The notes beneath the pieces are model-generated. The model was not told the origin of the DNA. It saw nothing but the letters and a program-made list of their open reading frames with translations, and did no database searches. DNA of 5,965 bases from Rickettsiales bacterium (GTDB taxonomy: Bacteria; Pseudomonadota; Alphaproteobacteria; Rickettsiales; UBA998), in assembly GCA_019749855.1 (NCBI GenBank), contig JAIEPI010000149.1, positions 1-5,965 of the forward strand, written 5' to 3'. Positions 1 through 5,436 of the stretch are shown here, one piece after another (position 1 is the stretch's first letter; every line of letters begins with the position of its first letter). The translations under genes were made by a program, and so were the position numbers.

Positions 1-423
1 CGCATCCAGCAACACCGTGTTGGCGCAGGTGACCTCTTCAAAAATGCGCCGCTGTGTGTCAAATGTGCGCACTTTGTGATGCACGAGCGGATCGTTCTTG
101 CGATCATTGGGTGAGGGGCCACCTGAGATAACAATCAGCGGGGATTTTTCGGCGTAAGCACAGGCCACCGAATTCAACATGTTCAGCCCGCCCACACAAT
201 AGGTCACGCAGGCAACGCCCAAGCCATGCACACGCGCATAGCCATCGGCGGCAAAACCCACGGACGGCTCATGCGTCATGGTGATGAGCTGAATCGGTGA
301 TTCATCCAGCCAGCGAAAAGTGGGGAGCGCAAAATCACCAGGAATGCCAAAGGCATGACGAACACCCTGCGCATGCAGGTAGTCAAAGAGAAATTTTCCA
401 ACGGTCAAAGGTGCATCCTGCAT
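1..423 (-). CDS. Thiamine-diphosphate-dependent 2-keto acid decarboxylase (phenylpyruvate/indolepyruvate type), N-terminal part
   Basis: The first 141 residues are present; the gene runs off the left edge and is open to base 1. Proteins of this family decarboxylate pyruvate-like 2-keto acids to aldehydes in the cytoplasm. The visible part is the PYR domain that binds the aminopyrimidine of thiamine diphosphate: FGIPGDFALP at residues 25-34, the likely catalytic Glu52 in THEPSVGFAADGYAR, a TYCVGGLNMLNSV stretch near 74-86, AEKSPLIVISG at 91-101, and the adjacent His115-His116 pair (LVHHK) typical of pyruvate/indolepyruvate decarboxylases. Wording such as HEP-VGFAAD, AYAEKSP and HH--RT-DTQ-- recalls the Azospirillum phenylpyruvate decarboxylase (IpdC) more than yeast-type pyruvate decarboxylase; this is from memory, not a search. 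Two in-frame starts are possible, ATG at 423 and ATG at 462; neither has a strong ribosome-binding site. I chose 423 because it begins just before the conserved TVGKFL segment. Substrate choice cannot be settled from this fragment. Confidence 0.85.
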   Translation of the reverse strand, partial: MQDAPLTVGKFLFDYLHAQGVRHAFGIPGDFALPTFRWLDESPIQLITMTHEPSVGFAADGYARVHGLGVACVTYCVGGLNMLNSVACAYAEKSPLIVISGGPSPNDRKNDPLVHHKVRTFDTQRRIFEEVTCANTVLLDA

Positions 424-547
424 ACCACGACATATAGACGATAGTTTTAGAGCTGTCACCATTCCTAGTGGTATAAAATTGTCATCAAACTGTTACATTT
501 ATTTGGACTTGGACGCATTATACAAGTGCATAAAAAAAGGCGATTAA
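424..547. promoter_or_regulatory. Divergent intergenic region
   Basis: This 124-bp AT-rich gap separates two divergent genes and must hold the control signals for both unless either is leaderless. I see a tandem hexamer TTGGAC at 503-508 and 509-514, an ATTATACA stretch at 517-524 that could serve as a -10 in the plus direction, and TATACC (minus strand, about 474-469) that could serve the decarboxylase gene. No -10/-35 pair matches well at normal spacing, so individual promoters are not assigned. The tandem TTGGAC could be a regulator site or chance. Confidence 0.3.
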
Positions 548-1927
548 ATGGATAGCTTGACTTACCCCACCCCTCTAAAAGCGAATTCACGCGAGGGCCG
601 CGATTTTCCTTACCCGCTTTTATTCATCGTCAGTGAATATTATGAATGCATGCCCGGGGAAGAAAACAGGCCGCCCGCTTCACTGGAAGTGGCGCTTCAC
701 CATAGCGGGTTGAAATTCAACGGAATTCAGACGCTTTACGTCGGTACCGCTGGGAATCAGGCAGCAGAAAACTCCAAGAAAATTCACGCCTTATTAGCAG
801 ATATGCCGGACAATACCCGCGTGATCGCGCTGGGTTATGAAGCAGGGAAACAATTAGAGGCCGCGAAGATTCCCTCTTTCCCGATGGTGAGCCCGATGCG
901 AGATCCCCGTATCGCGGGGGATAAGGCGTTGCACGTGCACTTATTTGCCACACTCGGGCGAATCATGGAGGGCGTGAGGCCTCAATTATCCTGGGATAAA
1001 AACGGAATTGATAAGACGTTACCACCCGGGCCCGATACTCACCCTTCGGGGTTCCTCGAGGGCTACCTAAAACACGTAGGGTGGTCGATTGCTGACCTAA
1101 ATGACCTTGCTTTTCATGATTTCCCAACCATTGAACGCATGAGCAGCCCAAAAAATCCGGCGGTTGATGTCGAGAGAAGGCGTCCGTTCACCCGACAGTA
1201 CATTGTGCAGCAAGATGGGAAAAGCCTGGAAACATTGCGCCATTCGGCCTCCAATCCCCGCGTCAGTGCTAAGCAATTAGAAGCATTTGAATGGCGAAAC
1301 AGCCGGCACGCGATCAACACTAAAGCCTTTGAGAAGCTTCCCATTCCGCTGTTAGCCAATCATGAGTTTATTGCTTATATTAACCCCAAAGGTGATCACG
1401 CACCGGCCCATATCCACATTTATCATCGGGGCACCATGACGACCGCGCGCATTGCGATGGTAGAAAACACCCACTCCGGCAGCGCTAGCATTCATCAACC
1501 CCGTTTTGATGTCGCCCCTTATTTTTACACGCACCAGTTGATTTCTTCGAAACCGCAGGCGCCCTCGCCTGAGGCGATACTGGTGAATGAAGGCTGGCCA
1601 CAAAAGCCACACTTCGAAAAATTCAACATGTCACCACTGGATTTACCCAAAGCCCTTAATTTTGTTCAGCCGTATGCAGAATATCTCATGGAGCGCTGGA
1701 GGGAGATTCATCCGGACATTGACGGTCACATCGTCAATGATGACCCAGATCGCCCGGTAAGCTTTGTTGGTCTGAAAAATACGGCGAGGTATCAGGGCGA
1801 TTCCTGGGATGTTGCACCGGATAACCAAGACGTTGCACCGGATAACCAAATTGCTACGCGAGACCATGACCATACTAACGCGATGCAAAGCCCGCTACCG
1901 ATGCCCCGACGCCTCGGAAAACAATAA
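548..1927 (+). CDS. Hypothetical 459-residue protein with DUF4160-like C-terminal region
   Basis: I do not recognise the whole protein. The ATG at 548 follows AAGG at 537-540 by 7 bases, a good ribosome-binding site. There is no signal peptide or membrane segment, so it is probably cytoplasmic. Residues about 268-386 resemble the small DUF4160 domain: a hydrophobic strand (FIAYIN), then a GDHAPAHIHIYHRG motif (282-295) like the family's EH-PPH-HV--G, and later an amphipathic helix with ALNFVQPYAEYLMERWREIH (369-388) like the family's closing helix. Stand-alone DUF4160 proteins are usually much shorter, so here the domain would be embedded in a larger protein. Residues 57-140 look like an alpha/beta domain (TLYVGTAGN; RVIALGYEAGKQL). 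The tail after about 410 looks disordered and contains a tandem DVAPDNQ repeat. It diverges from the decarboxylase gene and precedes phaZ by 69 bp on the same strand; no functional link is evident. Confidence 0.75.
   Translation: MDSLTYPTPLKANSREGRDFPYPLLFIVSEYYECMPGEENRPPASLEVALHHSGLKFNGIQTLYVGTAGNQAAENSKKIHALLADMPDNTRVIALGYEAGKQLEAAKIPSFPMVSPMRDPRIAGDKALHVHLFATLGRIMEGVRPQLSWDKNGIDKTLPPGPDTHPSGFLEGYLKHVGWSIADLNDLAFHDFPTIERMSSPKNPAVDVERRRPFTRQYIVQQDGKSLETLRHSASNPRVSAKQLEAFEWRNSRHAINTKAFEKLPIPLLANHEFIAYINPKGDHAPAHIHIYHRGTMTTARIAMVENTHSGSASIHQPRFDVAPYFYTHQLISSKPQAPSPEAILVNEGWPQKPHFEKFNMSPLDLPKALNFVQPYAEYLMERWREIHPDIDGHIVNDDPDRPVSFVGLKNTARYQGDSWDVAPDNQDVAPDNQIATRDHDHTNAMQSPLPMPRRLGKQ
1808..1849 (+). 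repeat. Tandem 21-bp in-frame repeat (DVAPDNQ x2)
   Basis: Two adjacent 21-bp copies, 1808-1828 and 1829-1849, differ only at one synonymous third base (GAT versus GAC) and encode DVAPDNQ twice (residues 421-434). It lies in the low-complexity C-terminal tail of the 459-residue protein. Near identity at the DNA level suggests a recent slippage duplication; the copy number may vary between strains. Confidence 0.9.
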
Positions 1928-1949
1928 ACGCCTAGTCTCTTAATACCTT

Positions 1950-1988
1950 GTTTAGCATTTGCGTCTAAACTGACCTATATACAGTTTA
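1950..1988. promoter_or_regulatory. Three alternating inverted half-sites upstream of phaZ (candidate operator)
   Basis: GTTTAG (1950-1955) and CTAAAC (1965-1970) form a perfect 6-bp inverted repeat with a 9-bp spacer. TAAACTG (1966-1972) and CAGTTTA (1982-1988) form a perfect 7-bp inverted repeat, again with a 9-bp spacer. The middle arm is shared, giving three half-sites in alternating orientation. The second spacer contains TATATA (1976-1981), a possible -10, although no good -35 sits at the right distance. The start codon of phaZ lies only 8-17 bp downstream. This could be an operator for a dimeric regulator covering the promoter, or two mutually exclusive weak hairpins in a leader. Confidence 0.4.
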
Positions 1989-1996
1989 CAACCAAC

Positions 1997-3265
1997 GTGA
2001 GCATTATGCAGGCAACCATTGATTCTATGAATAATCCAACGCTCTATCAGTTCCACGAAATGCACCGTGCCAGCGTGACACCGCTGCGCATTTTTGCACA
2101 TGCCAGTAAGGCGCTGAGCAACAACCCATTGAATCCTTTGGCTTATACGGGTATCGGACGTTCAATGGCGGCGGGTTTTGAGCTGTTGGAGCGCGTCACT
2201 CAGCAATACGCAAAGCCGGTCTTTGGGTTGGTGGACACCGTGGTGGACGGTAAAACCGTCGCCGTGAAGGACGTGGTGGTCTCTGAGCGCCCATTCTGCA
2301 AATTGCTGCATTTTGAACGTGCGATTTCGTCGGAGCGCCGCAAAAAAGATCCTAAAGTGCTGATTGTCGCCCCAATGTCTGGCCATTATGCCACACTGTT
2401 GCGCGGCACGGTCAAAGAGCTGCTGCCGCATGCTGAAGTGTATATCACCGATTGGGCCAATGCCCGTGAAGTGCCATACTTCAAAGGCACGTTCGATCTG
2501 GACGAATACATCACCTATGTTATGGAATTCATCCGTTTCATCGGTCGTGACACCCACGTGATTGCCGTGTGCCAGCCGGCGGTGCCTGCCTTTATTGCCG
2601 CCGCCCTGATGAACGAGGATCACGAGCCGTTCGCTCCGCGCAGCATGACGCTGATGGGCGGGCCGATTGATCCGCGCAAAGCACCGACGAAAGTCAATCA
2701 ACTGGCGATGGAAAAACCATTGGAGTGGTTTGAGCGTCACGTGATTACCCGTGTGCCGTTTAACTATCCGGGCTTCACGCGCCGTGTTTATCCGGGCTTC
2801 CTGCAGCTCTCAGGCTTCATGCAGCTCAATCTGGATCGGCATATCGGCGAGCATATTAAACTGTTCCAGCATCTGGTGCAGGGTGACGGTGAATCGGCTA
2901 CCGCGCATCGTCGCTTTTATGATGAATATCTCTCGGTCGCTGACTTACCGGCGGAGTTCTATTTGCAAACCATTGACAAAGTGTTCCAGCGCCACTTATT
3001 GCCGAAAGGAAAGTTCGAGTATCGTGGGCGCTTAGTAAAGCCAGAAGCCATTACTCGCACGGCGCTACTCTGTGTGGAGGGCGAGAAAGACGATATTTCC
3101 GGTCTCGGCCAGACGAAAGCCGCCATCGCGCTGTGTCCAAACCTGCCTGAGAAGAAAAAACGCTATCATATGCAAAAAGGCGTTGGTCATTACGGGATTT
3201 TCAACGGACGCAATTACCGTGATAAAATTCTGCCGGTTATCCTGCAACATATGAAAGAAAGCTGA
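1997..3265 (+). CDS. phaZ: Intracellular polyhydroxybutyrate depolymerase PhaZ
   Basis: Full-length 422-residue member of the intracellular poly(3-hydroxybutyrate) depolymerase family (PhaZa1 type), which hydrolyses native storage granules in the cytoplasm when carbon is needed. It is an alpha/beta-hydrolase with a cysteine nucleophile: Cys192 in AVCQPAVPAF takes the lipase-box position, with Asp365 in EGEKDDISG and His398 in GVGHYGIFNG. These correspond by offset to the Cys183/Asp355/His388 triad I recall for the Ralstonia enzyme. The N-terminus (YQFHEMHRASVTPLRIFA, 17-34) and APMSGHYATLLRGTV (125-139) are also family-typical. There is no signal peptide, as expected. The start could be GTG at 1997 or ATG at 2006 (GTGAG just upstream of the latter acts as a weak ribosome-binding site); the difference is three residues. 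It converges with the lipoprotein gene across a 38-bp gap. No PHB synthase or phasin gene is in the window. Confidence 0.95.
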   Translation: MSIMQATIDSMNNPTLYQFHEMHRASVTPLRIFAHASKALSNNPLNPLAYTGIGRSMAAGFELLERVTQQYAKPVFGLVDTVVDGKTVAVKDVVVSERPFCKLLHFERAISSERRKKDPKVLIVAPMSGHYATLLRGTVKELLPHAEVYITDWANAREVPYFKGTFDLDEYITYVMEFIRFIGRDTHVIAVCQPAVPAFIAAALMNEDHEPFAPRSMTLMGGPIDPRKAPTKVNQLAMEKPLEWFERHVITRVPFNYPGFTRRVYPGFLQLSGFMQLNLDRHIGEHIKLFQHLVQGDGESATAHRRFYDEYLSVADLPAEFYLQTIDKVFQRHLLPKGKFEYRGRLVKPEAITRTALLCVEGEKDDISGLGQTKAAIALCPNLPEKKKRYHMQKGVGHYGIFNGRNYRDKILPVILQHMKES

Positions 3266-3303
3266 GTCAGGCGATTCGTTTTATCAGCCCTGCTTGACGA
3301 GAC

Positions 3304-3588
3304 CTAAGGCGCGGCAATCGAGAAGCGGCAATAGGTGAATCCTTCGTTCCACGCCTGCTTATACAGTTCGTTATTGCCCATTTCCGGACGTTTGCGGAAA
3401 CCGTAAAGCATCTTATAGACAAACCCGCCTTGTGCGGAGAGGCCCGTATCACAGCCATCTTGCCAGCCCAACTGATATTCCGGCGGGCCAGAGGGCGTGA
3501 CATAGTATAAATCCAGCGGACGGCATGACACGAGCAGCATCCCCAGACATAGGGCGCGCACAGTGAGAGAAAAAGGCTTCATGGACAT
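3304..3588 (-). CDS. Small putative lipoprotein with conserved cysteine pair
   Basis: A 94-residue protein with an N-terminal signal sequence (positive MKPF start, hydrophobic residues to about 20) ending in the lipobox LVSC, so Cys22 would be lipidated and the mature protein anchored in a membrane facing the periplasm. The mature part has a GWQDGCDTG motif (41-49) and a matching QAWNEGFTYCRF motif (78-89); Cys46 and Cys87 may form a disulfide. I recall alphaproteobacterial hypothetical proteins with this GW-DGC ... AW--GF-YC layout but know no function. Starts at 3588 or 3582 are both possible and neither has a clear ribosome-binding site. It lies downstream of the dsbB/coq7 group on the same strand after a 123-bp gap, and converges on phaZ. 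Confidence 0.75.
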   Translation of the reverse strand: MSMKPFSLTVRALCLGMLLVSCRPLDLYYVTPSGPPEYQLGWQDGCDTGLSAQGGFVYKMLYGFRKRPEMGNNELYKQAWNEGFTYCRFSIAAP

Positions 3589-3617
3589 GCAGCGACTATA
3601 TCATGCCGCCCTGAAGC

Positions 3618-3657
3618 TGCCTCATGAAAATTTTATGACGCTTTGGGCGATGAGGCA
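3618..3657. repeat. 8-bp inverted repeat upstream of the lipoprotein gene
   Basis: TGCCTCAT (3618-3625) and ATGAGGCA (3650-3657) are perfect inverted repeats around a 24-base interval. It lies 30-69 bp upstream of the lipoprotein start. No T-run follows on either strand, so it is not a standard terminator. It may be a regulator site or leader hairpin, or chance. Confidence 0.35.
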
Positions 3658-3711
3658 CGGGAATAAAATGATCAGGATAACATGGGTAATGATACAAATG
3701 GGGCGGCTAGA

Positions 3712-3864
3712 CTAGGCGGCGTGCCGTAAAGGCTCACATATATCTTCCATCAGCTCTGGCCAGTCAGTGGTAGGCAAGCCATCATAGAGCCGCAAATGGC
3801 GAAAAATTGGATCTTGCTGGATCTCTTCCAGCGTCGGCTCGTCACCTGCGATGTCATAACCCAT
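3712..3864 (-). CDS. Small hypothetical protein (50 residues)
   Basis: An acidic 50-residue protein beginning MGYDIAGDEPTLEEIQQDP and ending CEPLRHAA; I do not recognise a family. It has no signal peptide or membrane segment. I chose the ATG at 3864 because a GGGGGG run ends 4 bases upstream and can pair with the anti-Shine-Dalgarno sequence. The same frame is open to an ATG at 3927, which would add 21 residues and shorten the distance to the coq7 stop from 86 to 23 bp, but that extension looks less protein-like and has only a weak ribosome-binding site. The gene lies on the same strand as dsbB and coq7 and may be the tail of that operon. Confidence 0.55.
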   Translation of the reverse strand: MGYDIAGDEPTLEEIQQDPIFRHLRLYDGLPTTDWPELMEDICEPLRHAA

Positions 3865-3950
3865 AACGCCCCCCGTTGGAGTGTGCATAGCAAGCTTCAC
3901 ATAAACTGTAAATACGCAGCGCAACATAACCGTGATGCAATGCGCGCAAG

Positions 3951-4481
3951 CTAGATGCGAGTGGAAAGCCAGATGGCCGCCTGCGTCACACTGCGAACTC
4001 CCTGATACAGTGCCCGGTAGAGCGGTGCCTCCTCGGCACCATGCGCAAGCCCCGTATCATGATGCGCTTGTTCGTCGTCACGAAACTGTGCCACCGTATC
4101 ACGCAGCGCCACCTCCTCATCGGGCAGACGCGCCTCCTGTGCGGCGTAGTGCGCCCCGATCACTTCTTCCACCGCTACCGTACATGCCATTGCTGCTTTT
4201 TCGCCCATCAAAGCGGTGACAGCCCCCAGCGCAAACCCACCGATATGCCACAGAGGCATCAAGGCGGTGGGCCGCACGCGCCGCTGCTGCATGAGTTGTT
4301 CAAACGTCGATAAATGCAATGCCTCCTGCGCTTTCATATGCGCAATGGCCTCGTGGGCGGCCCCATGACGCAACACCGCCAGCTGCCCATCGTAAATGCG
4401 CTTGGCACCATATTCGCCCGCATGGTTGACGCGAATTATCCGTGCCAGGTCTTCATCGAGTGGCAGATCACCGGGTAGCAT
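3951..4481 (-). CDS. coq7: Demethoxyubiquinone hydroxylase Coq7
   Basis: A 176-residue di-iron carboxylate monooxygenase of the Coq7 family, which hydroxylates demethoxyubiquinone in the penultimate step of ubiquinone synthesis at the inner face of the cytoplasmic membrane. The iron ligands are visible in a ferritin-like four-helix arrangement: Glu23 (VNHAGEYGA), Glu53 and His56 (QEALHLSTFE), Glu105 (VAVEEVIGAHY), Glu137 and His140 (DDEQAHHD). Length is normal for the bacterial form. The ATG at 4481 has AGGA 8 bases upstream (minus strand of 4490-4493) and lies inside the end of dsbB, overlapping it by 14 bp, so translation of the two is probably coupled. Coq7 is the alternative to the flavin hydroxylase UbiF in making ubiquinone; its presence implies aerobic respiration with ubiquinone. 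Confidence 0.95.
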   Translation of the reverse strand: MLPGDLPLDEDLARIIRVNHAGEYGAKRIYDGQLAVLRHGAAHEAIAHMKAQEALHLSTFEQLMQQRRVRPTALMPLWHIGGFALGAVTALMGEKAAMACTVAVEEVIGAHYAAQEARLPDEEVALRDTVAQFRDDEQAHHDTGLAHGAEEAPLYRALYQGVRSVTQAAIWLSTRI

Positions 4482-4983
4482 ACGAACGATCCTTTGGTTG
4501 ACGTTTCCATGTATAAATCACCAGCCCCACGCTGGCGAGGGCATAGAGCAGGTTCCACGCCGCCATGGACAGGCCAAGCCAGACAAAACCCGCATCCTTG
4601 CACGAAACCAGCGCTGCCTGCATCAGCTGTGTGCGCACGGCCTCTATATTTACACCGGTGGTTGCTCCTGAGCAGGCGGTCGGGCCACTGATCCAGCCTT
4701 GCTCCACCCCCACATGATAAGCGGCAATGCCGCCATCCAACAGAAAAAGCAGCGAAATGAACAGGGCGGCGTAGGTTGAAATTTTGGGCATAATGCGGCG
4801 TGAGGCGAGGGCGAAGAGGCTTAATGCGAGAATGGCGCCATAAGGATAGCGCTGATAAATACATAGATCACACGGATGCAGGCCAAATCCGTATTGTGAC
4901 AGCAGGGCACCACCCAGTGCCAGCGCCGCGAGGCACGCGGACAGCTGCAGCGGCGAAGTACGAAGTGACGCAAGGAGTGACAT
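4468..4983 (-). CDS. dsbB: Disulfide bond formation protein DsbB
   Basis: A 171-residue inner-membrane protein that reoxidises periplasmic DsbA and passes electrons to quinone. Four hydrophobic segments lie at roughly 12-34, 44-62, 69-91 and 134-158. The first periplasmic loop carries the redox pair Cys38-Asp-Leu-Cys41 (HPCDLCIYQRYPY, a typical DsbB signature with the arginine that contacts quinone); the second long loop carries Cys104 and Cys128. All four essential cysteines are present, so it should be active. The ATG at 4983 has no ribosome-binding site, and a TATGAT -10 ends only 6 bases before it, suggesting a leaderless mRNA. The gene overlaps coq7. No dsbA is in the window. Confidence 0.95.
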   Translation of the reverse strand: MSLLASLRTSPLQLSACLAALALGGALLSQYGFGLHPCDLCIYQRYPYGAILALSLFALASRRIMPKISTYAALFISLLFLLDGGIAAYHVGVEQGWISGPTACSGATTGVNIEAVRTQLMQAALVSCKDAGFVWLGLSMAAWNLLYALASVGLVIYTWKRQPKDRSYATR

Positions 4984-4989
4984 CGCGGT

Positions 4990-5018
4990 ATCATAGCTCA
5001 GAATGCGCCAAAACCCAA
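4990..5018 (-). promoter_or_regulatory. Promoter for dsbB-coq7
   Basis: On the minus strand, TTGGGT (5018-5013, three matches to the consensus -35) is followed after exactly 17 bases by TATGAT (4995-4990, five of six matches to the -10). Transcription would begin at or within a base or two of the dsbB ATG at 4983, giving a leaderless message. The weak -35 makes this a moderate call. Confidence 0.5.
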
Positions 5019-5022
5019 GGCC

Positions 5023-5038
5023 AGCATCGCGCGATGCT
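5023..5038. promoter_or_regulatory. Perfect 16-bp palindrome between divergent promoters
   Basis: AGCATCGC followed directly by GCGATGCT is a perfect 16-bp palindrome. It sits between the -35 elements of the leftward dsbB promoter (5013-5018) and the rightward tRNA promoter (5046-5051), close to midway. That position suits an operator for a dimeric regulator acting on one or both promoters. It lacks the T-run of a terminator. Confidence 0.45.
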
Positions 5039-5045
5039 AAAATTA

Positions 5046-5073
5046 TTGACGGCTGCGACCGGCTGCTTATGAT
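5046..5073 (+). promoter_or_regulatory. Sigma70 promoter of the tRNA-Leu locus
   Basis: TTGACG (5046-5051) and TATGAT (5068-5073) each match the consensus at five of six positions and are 16 bp apart. A GC-rich discriminator (GCAGCC, 5074-5079) follows, the usual arrangement for stable-RNA promoters under stringent control. Predicted transcription starts around 5080, about 10 bases before the first tRNA-Leu 5' half. GGCTGC (5061-5066) and GCAGCC (5074-5079) also form a short inverted repeat flanking the -10. Confidence 0.65.
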
Positions 5074-5089
5074 GCAGCCTCCCTCACGT

Positions 5090-5130
5090 GCCCCTGTGGT
5101 GGAATTGGTAGACGCGCTAGACTCAAAATC
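5090..5130 (+). pseudogene. Truncated tRNA-Leu, 5' half (copy A)
   Basis: The 41 bases from GCCCCTG to CTCAAAATC match the acceptor 5' strand, D arm, anticodon 5' strand and anticodon loop (anticodon CAA) of tRNA-Leu. They differ from the intact gene at 5452 at only 4 of 41 positions, and from copy B at 2. No variable arm, T arm or matching CAGGGGC acceptor strand follows in the next 140 bases, and the anticodon stem is imperfect, so it cannot fold as a tRNA. It lies directly behind the good promoter at 5046-5073, so it probably marks where the original tRNA gene began. Confidence 0.85.
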
Positions 5131-5149
5131 GATTCAAAATCCTTTTGAG
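5122..5149. repeat. Inverted repeat and duplicated anticodon-loop sequence in copy A
   Basis: CTCAAAA (5122-5128), which is the anticodon loop of copy A, and TTTTGAG (5143-5149) form a perfect 7-bp inverted repeat. Between them lies GATTCAAAATCC (5131-5142), identical to the anticodon region of the intact tRNA (5482-5493). Two anticodon-loop sequences thus stand side by side at the breakpoint, as a recombination junction might leave. Confidence 0.6.
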
Positions 5150-5236
5150 CAAGGCAAAAAGTGGAGTGAATAAATACTAGAAAACAGACGCTTGCATAAA
5201 GTTTGTGTTTTTTAGAAAATGGTAAAAAAACGGCTC

Positions 5237-5256
5237 AGTCGGCACATAGTCGGCAC
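5237..5256 (+). repeat. Paired 9-bp direct repeat, copy A
   Basis: AGTCGGCAC at 5237-5245 and again at 5248-5256, separated by AT. The same pair, preceded by TTCAG/CTCAG, recurs 180 bp later. Direct 9-bp pairs with an 11-bp period place both on the same DNA face, as for a protein bound in tandem. Confidence 0.9.
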
Positions 5257-5269
5257 GGGCTTAAAATGC

Positions 5270-5310
5270 GCCCCTGTGGTGGAATTGGTAGACGCGCTGC
5301 ACTCAAAATC
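5270..5310 (+). pseudogene. Truncated tRNA-Leu, 5' half (copy B)
   Basis: Identical to copy A at 39 of 41 positions (GCCCCTG through ACTCAAAATC), differing only at two adjacent bases in the anticodon stem. The sequence then departs completely from tRNA-Leu (CCATGAGTCC...). The anticodon stem CTGCA cannot pair with the following TCCCA, and no T arm or acceptor 3' strand follows. It is not a functional tRNA. Confidence 0.85.
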
Positions 5311-5416
5311 CCATGAGTCCTTCGTGTAAGCTGCGAGTTGGGAGATGATTTTAATGCCTAGAATCAGATGGTTATAAAGACCTTCCGATTTTAGAAAAAA
5401 CGAGTAAAAACTGTTC

Positions 5417-5436
5417 AGTCGGCACATAGTCGGCAC
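5417..5436 (+). repeat. Paired 9-bp direct repeat, copy B
   Basis: AGTCGGCAC at 5417-5425 and 5428-5436 with an AT spacer, identical to copy A and at the same offset from the next tRNA start (about 15 bp). This block is far better conserved between the units than the rest of their spacers, which suggests selection or recent function. Confidence 0.9.

Noticed and set aside
717..1000. Uracil-DNA glycosylase-like fold in the 459-residue protein
   Set aside because: RVIALGYEAGKQL followed by a SPMRDPR stretch recalls the end of UDG-family domains, but the catalytic N-terminal motif and the HPS motif are absent, so the likeness is too weak to report as a domain.
2162..2740. 192-residue minus-strand reading frame inside phaZ
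   Set aside because: Antisense shadow of a well-supported full-length phaZ; composition is unlike a natural protein (rich in His, Arg and Gln).
3266..3303. Bidirectional terminator between phaZ and the lipoprotein gene
   Set aside because: Only a 7-bp stem (GTCAGGC/GCTTGAC) with one G-U pair and a 19-base loop is possible, with no T-run.
3932..4219. 95-residue plus-strand reading frame opposite coq7
   Set aside because: Antisense shadow of coq7, rich in Pro, His and Arg, with no family signal.
4436..4864. 142-residue minus-strand frame overlapping dsbB
   Set aside because: Out-of-frame shadow of dsbB, whose own frame has all diagnostic cysteines and membrane segments.
5255..5260. Degenerate tRNA 3' end (CACGGGC) closing copy A
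   Set aside because: It resembles the expected CAGGGGC acceptor strand, but the 17 bases before it do not form a T arm and lack TTCGA, and copy B has CACGAGC.
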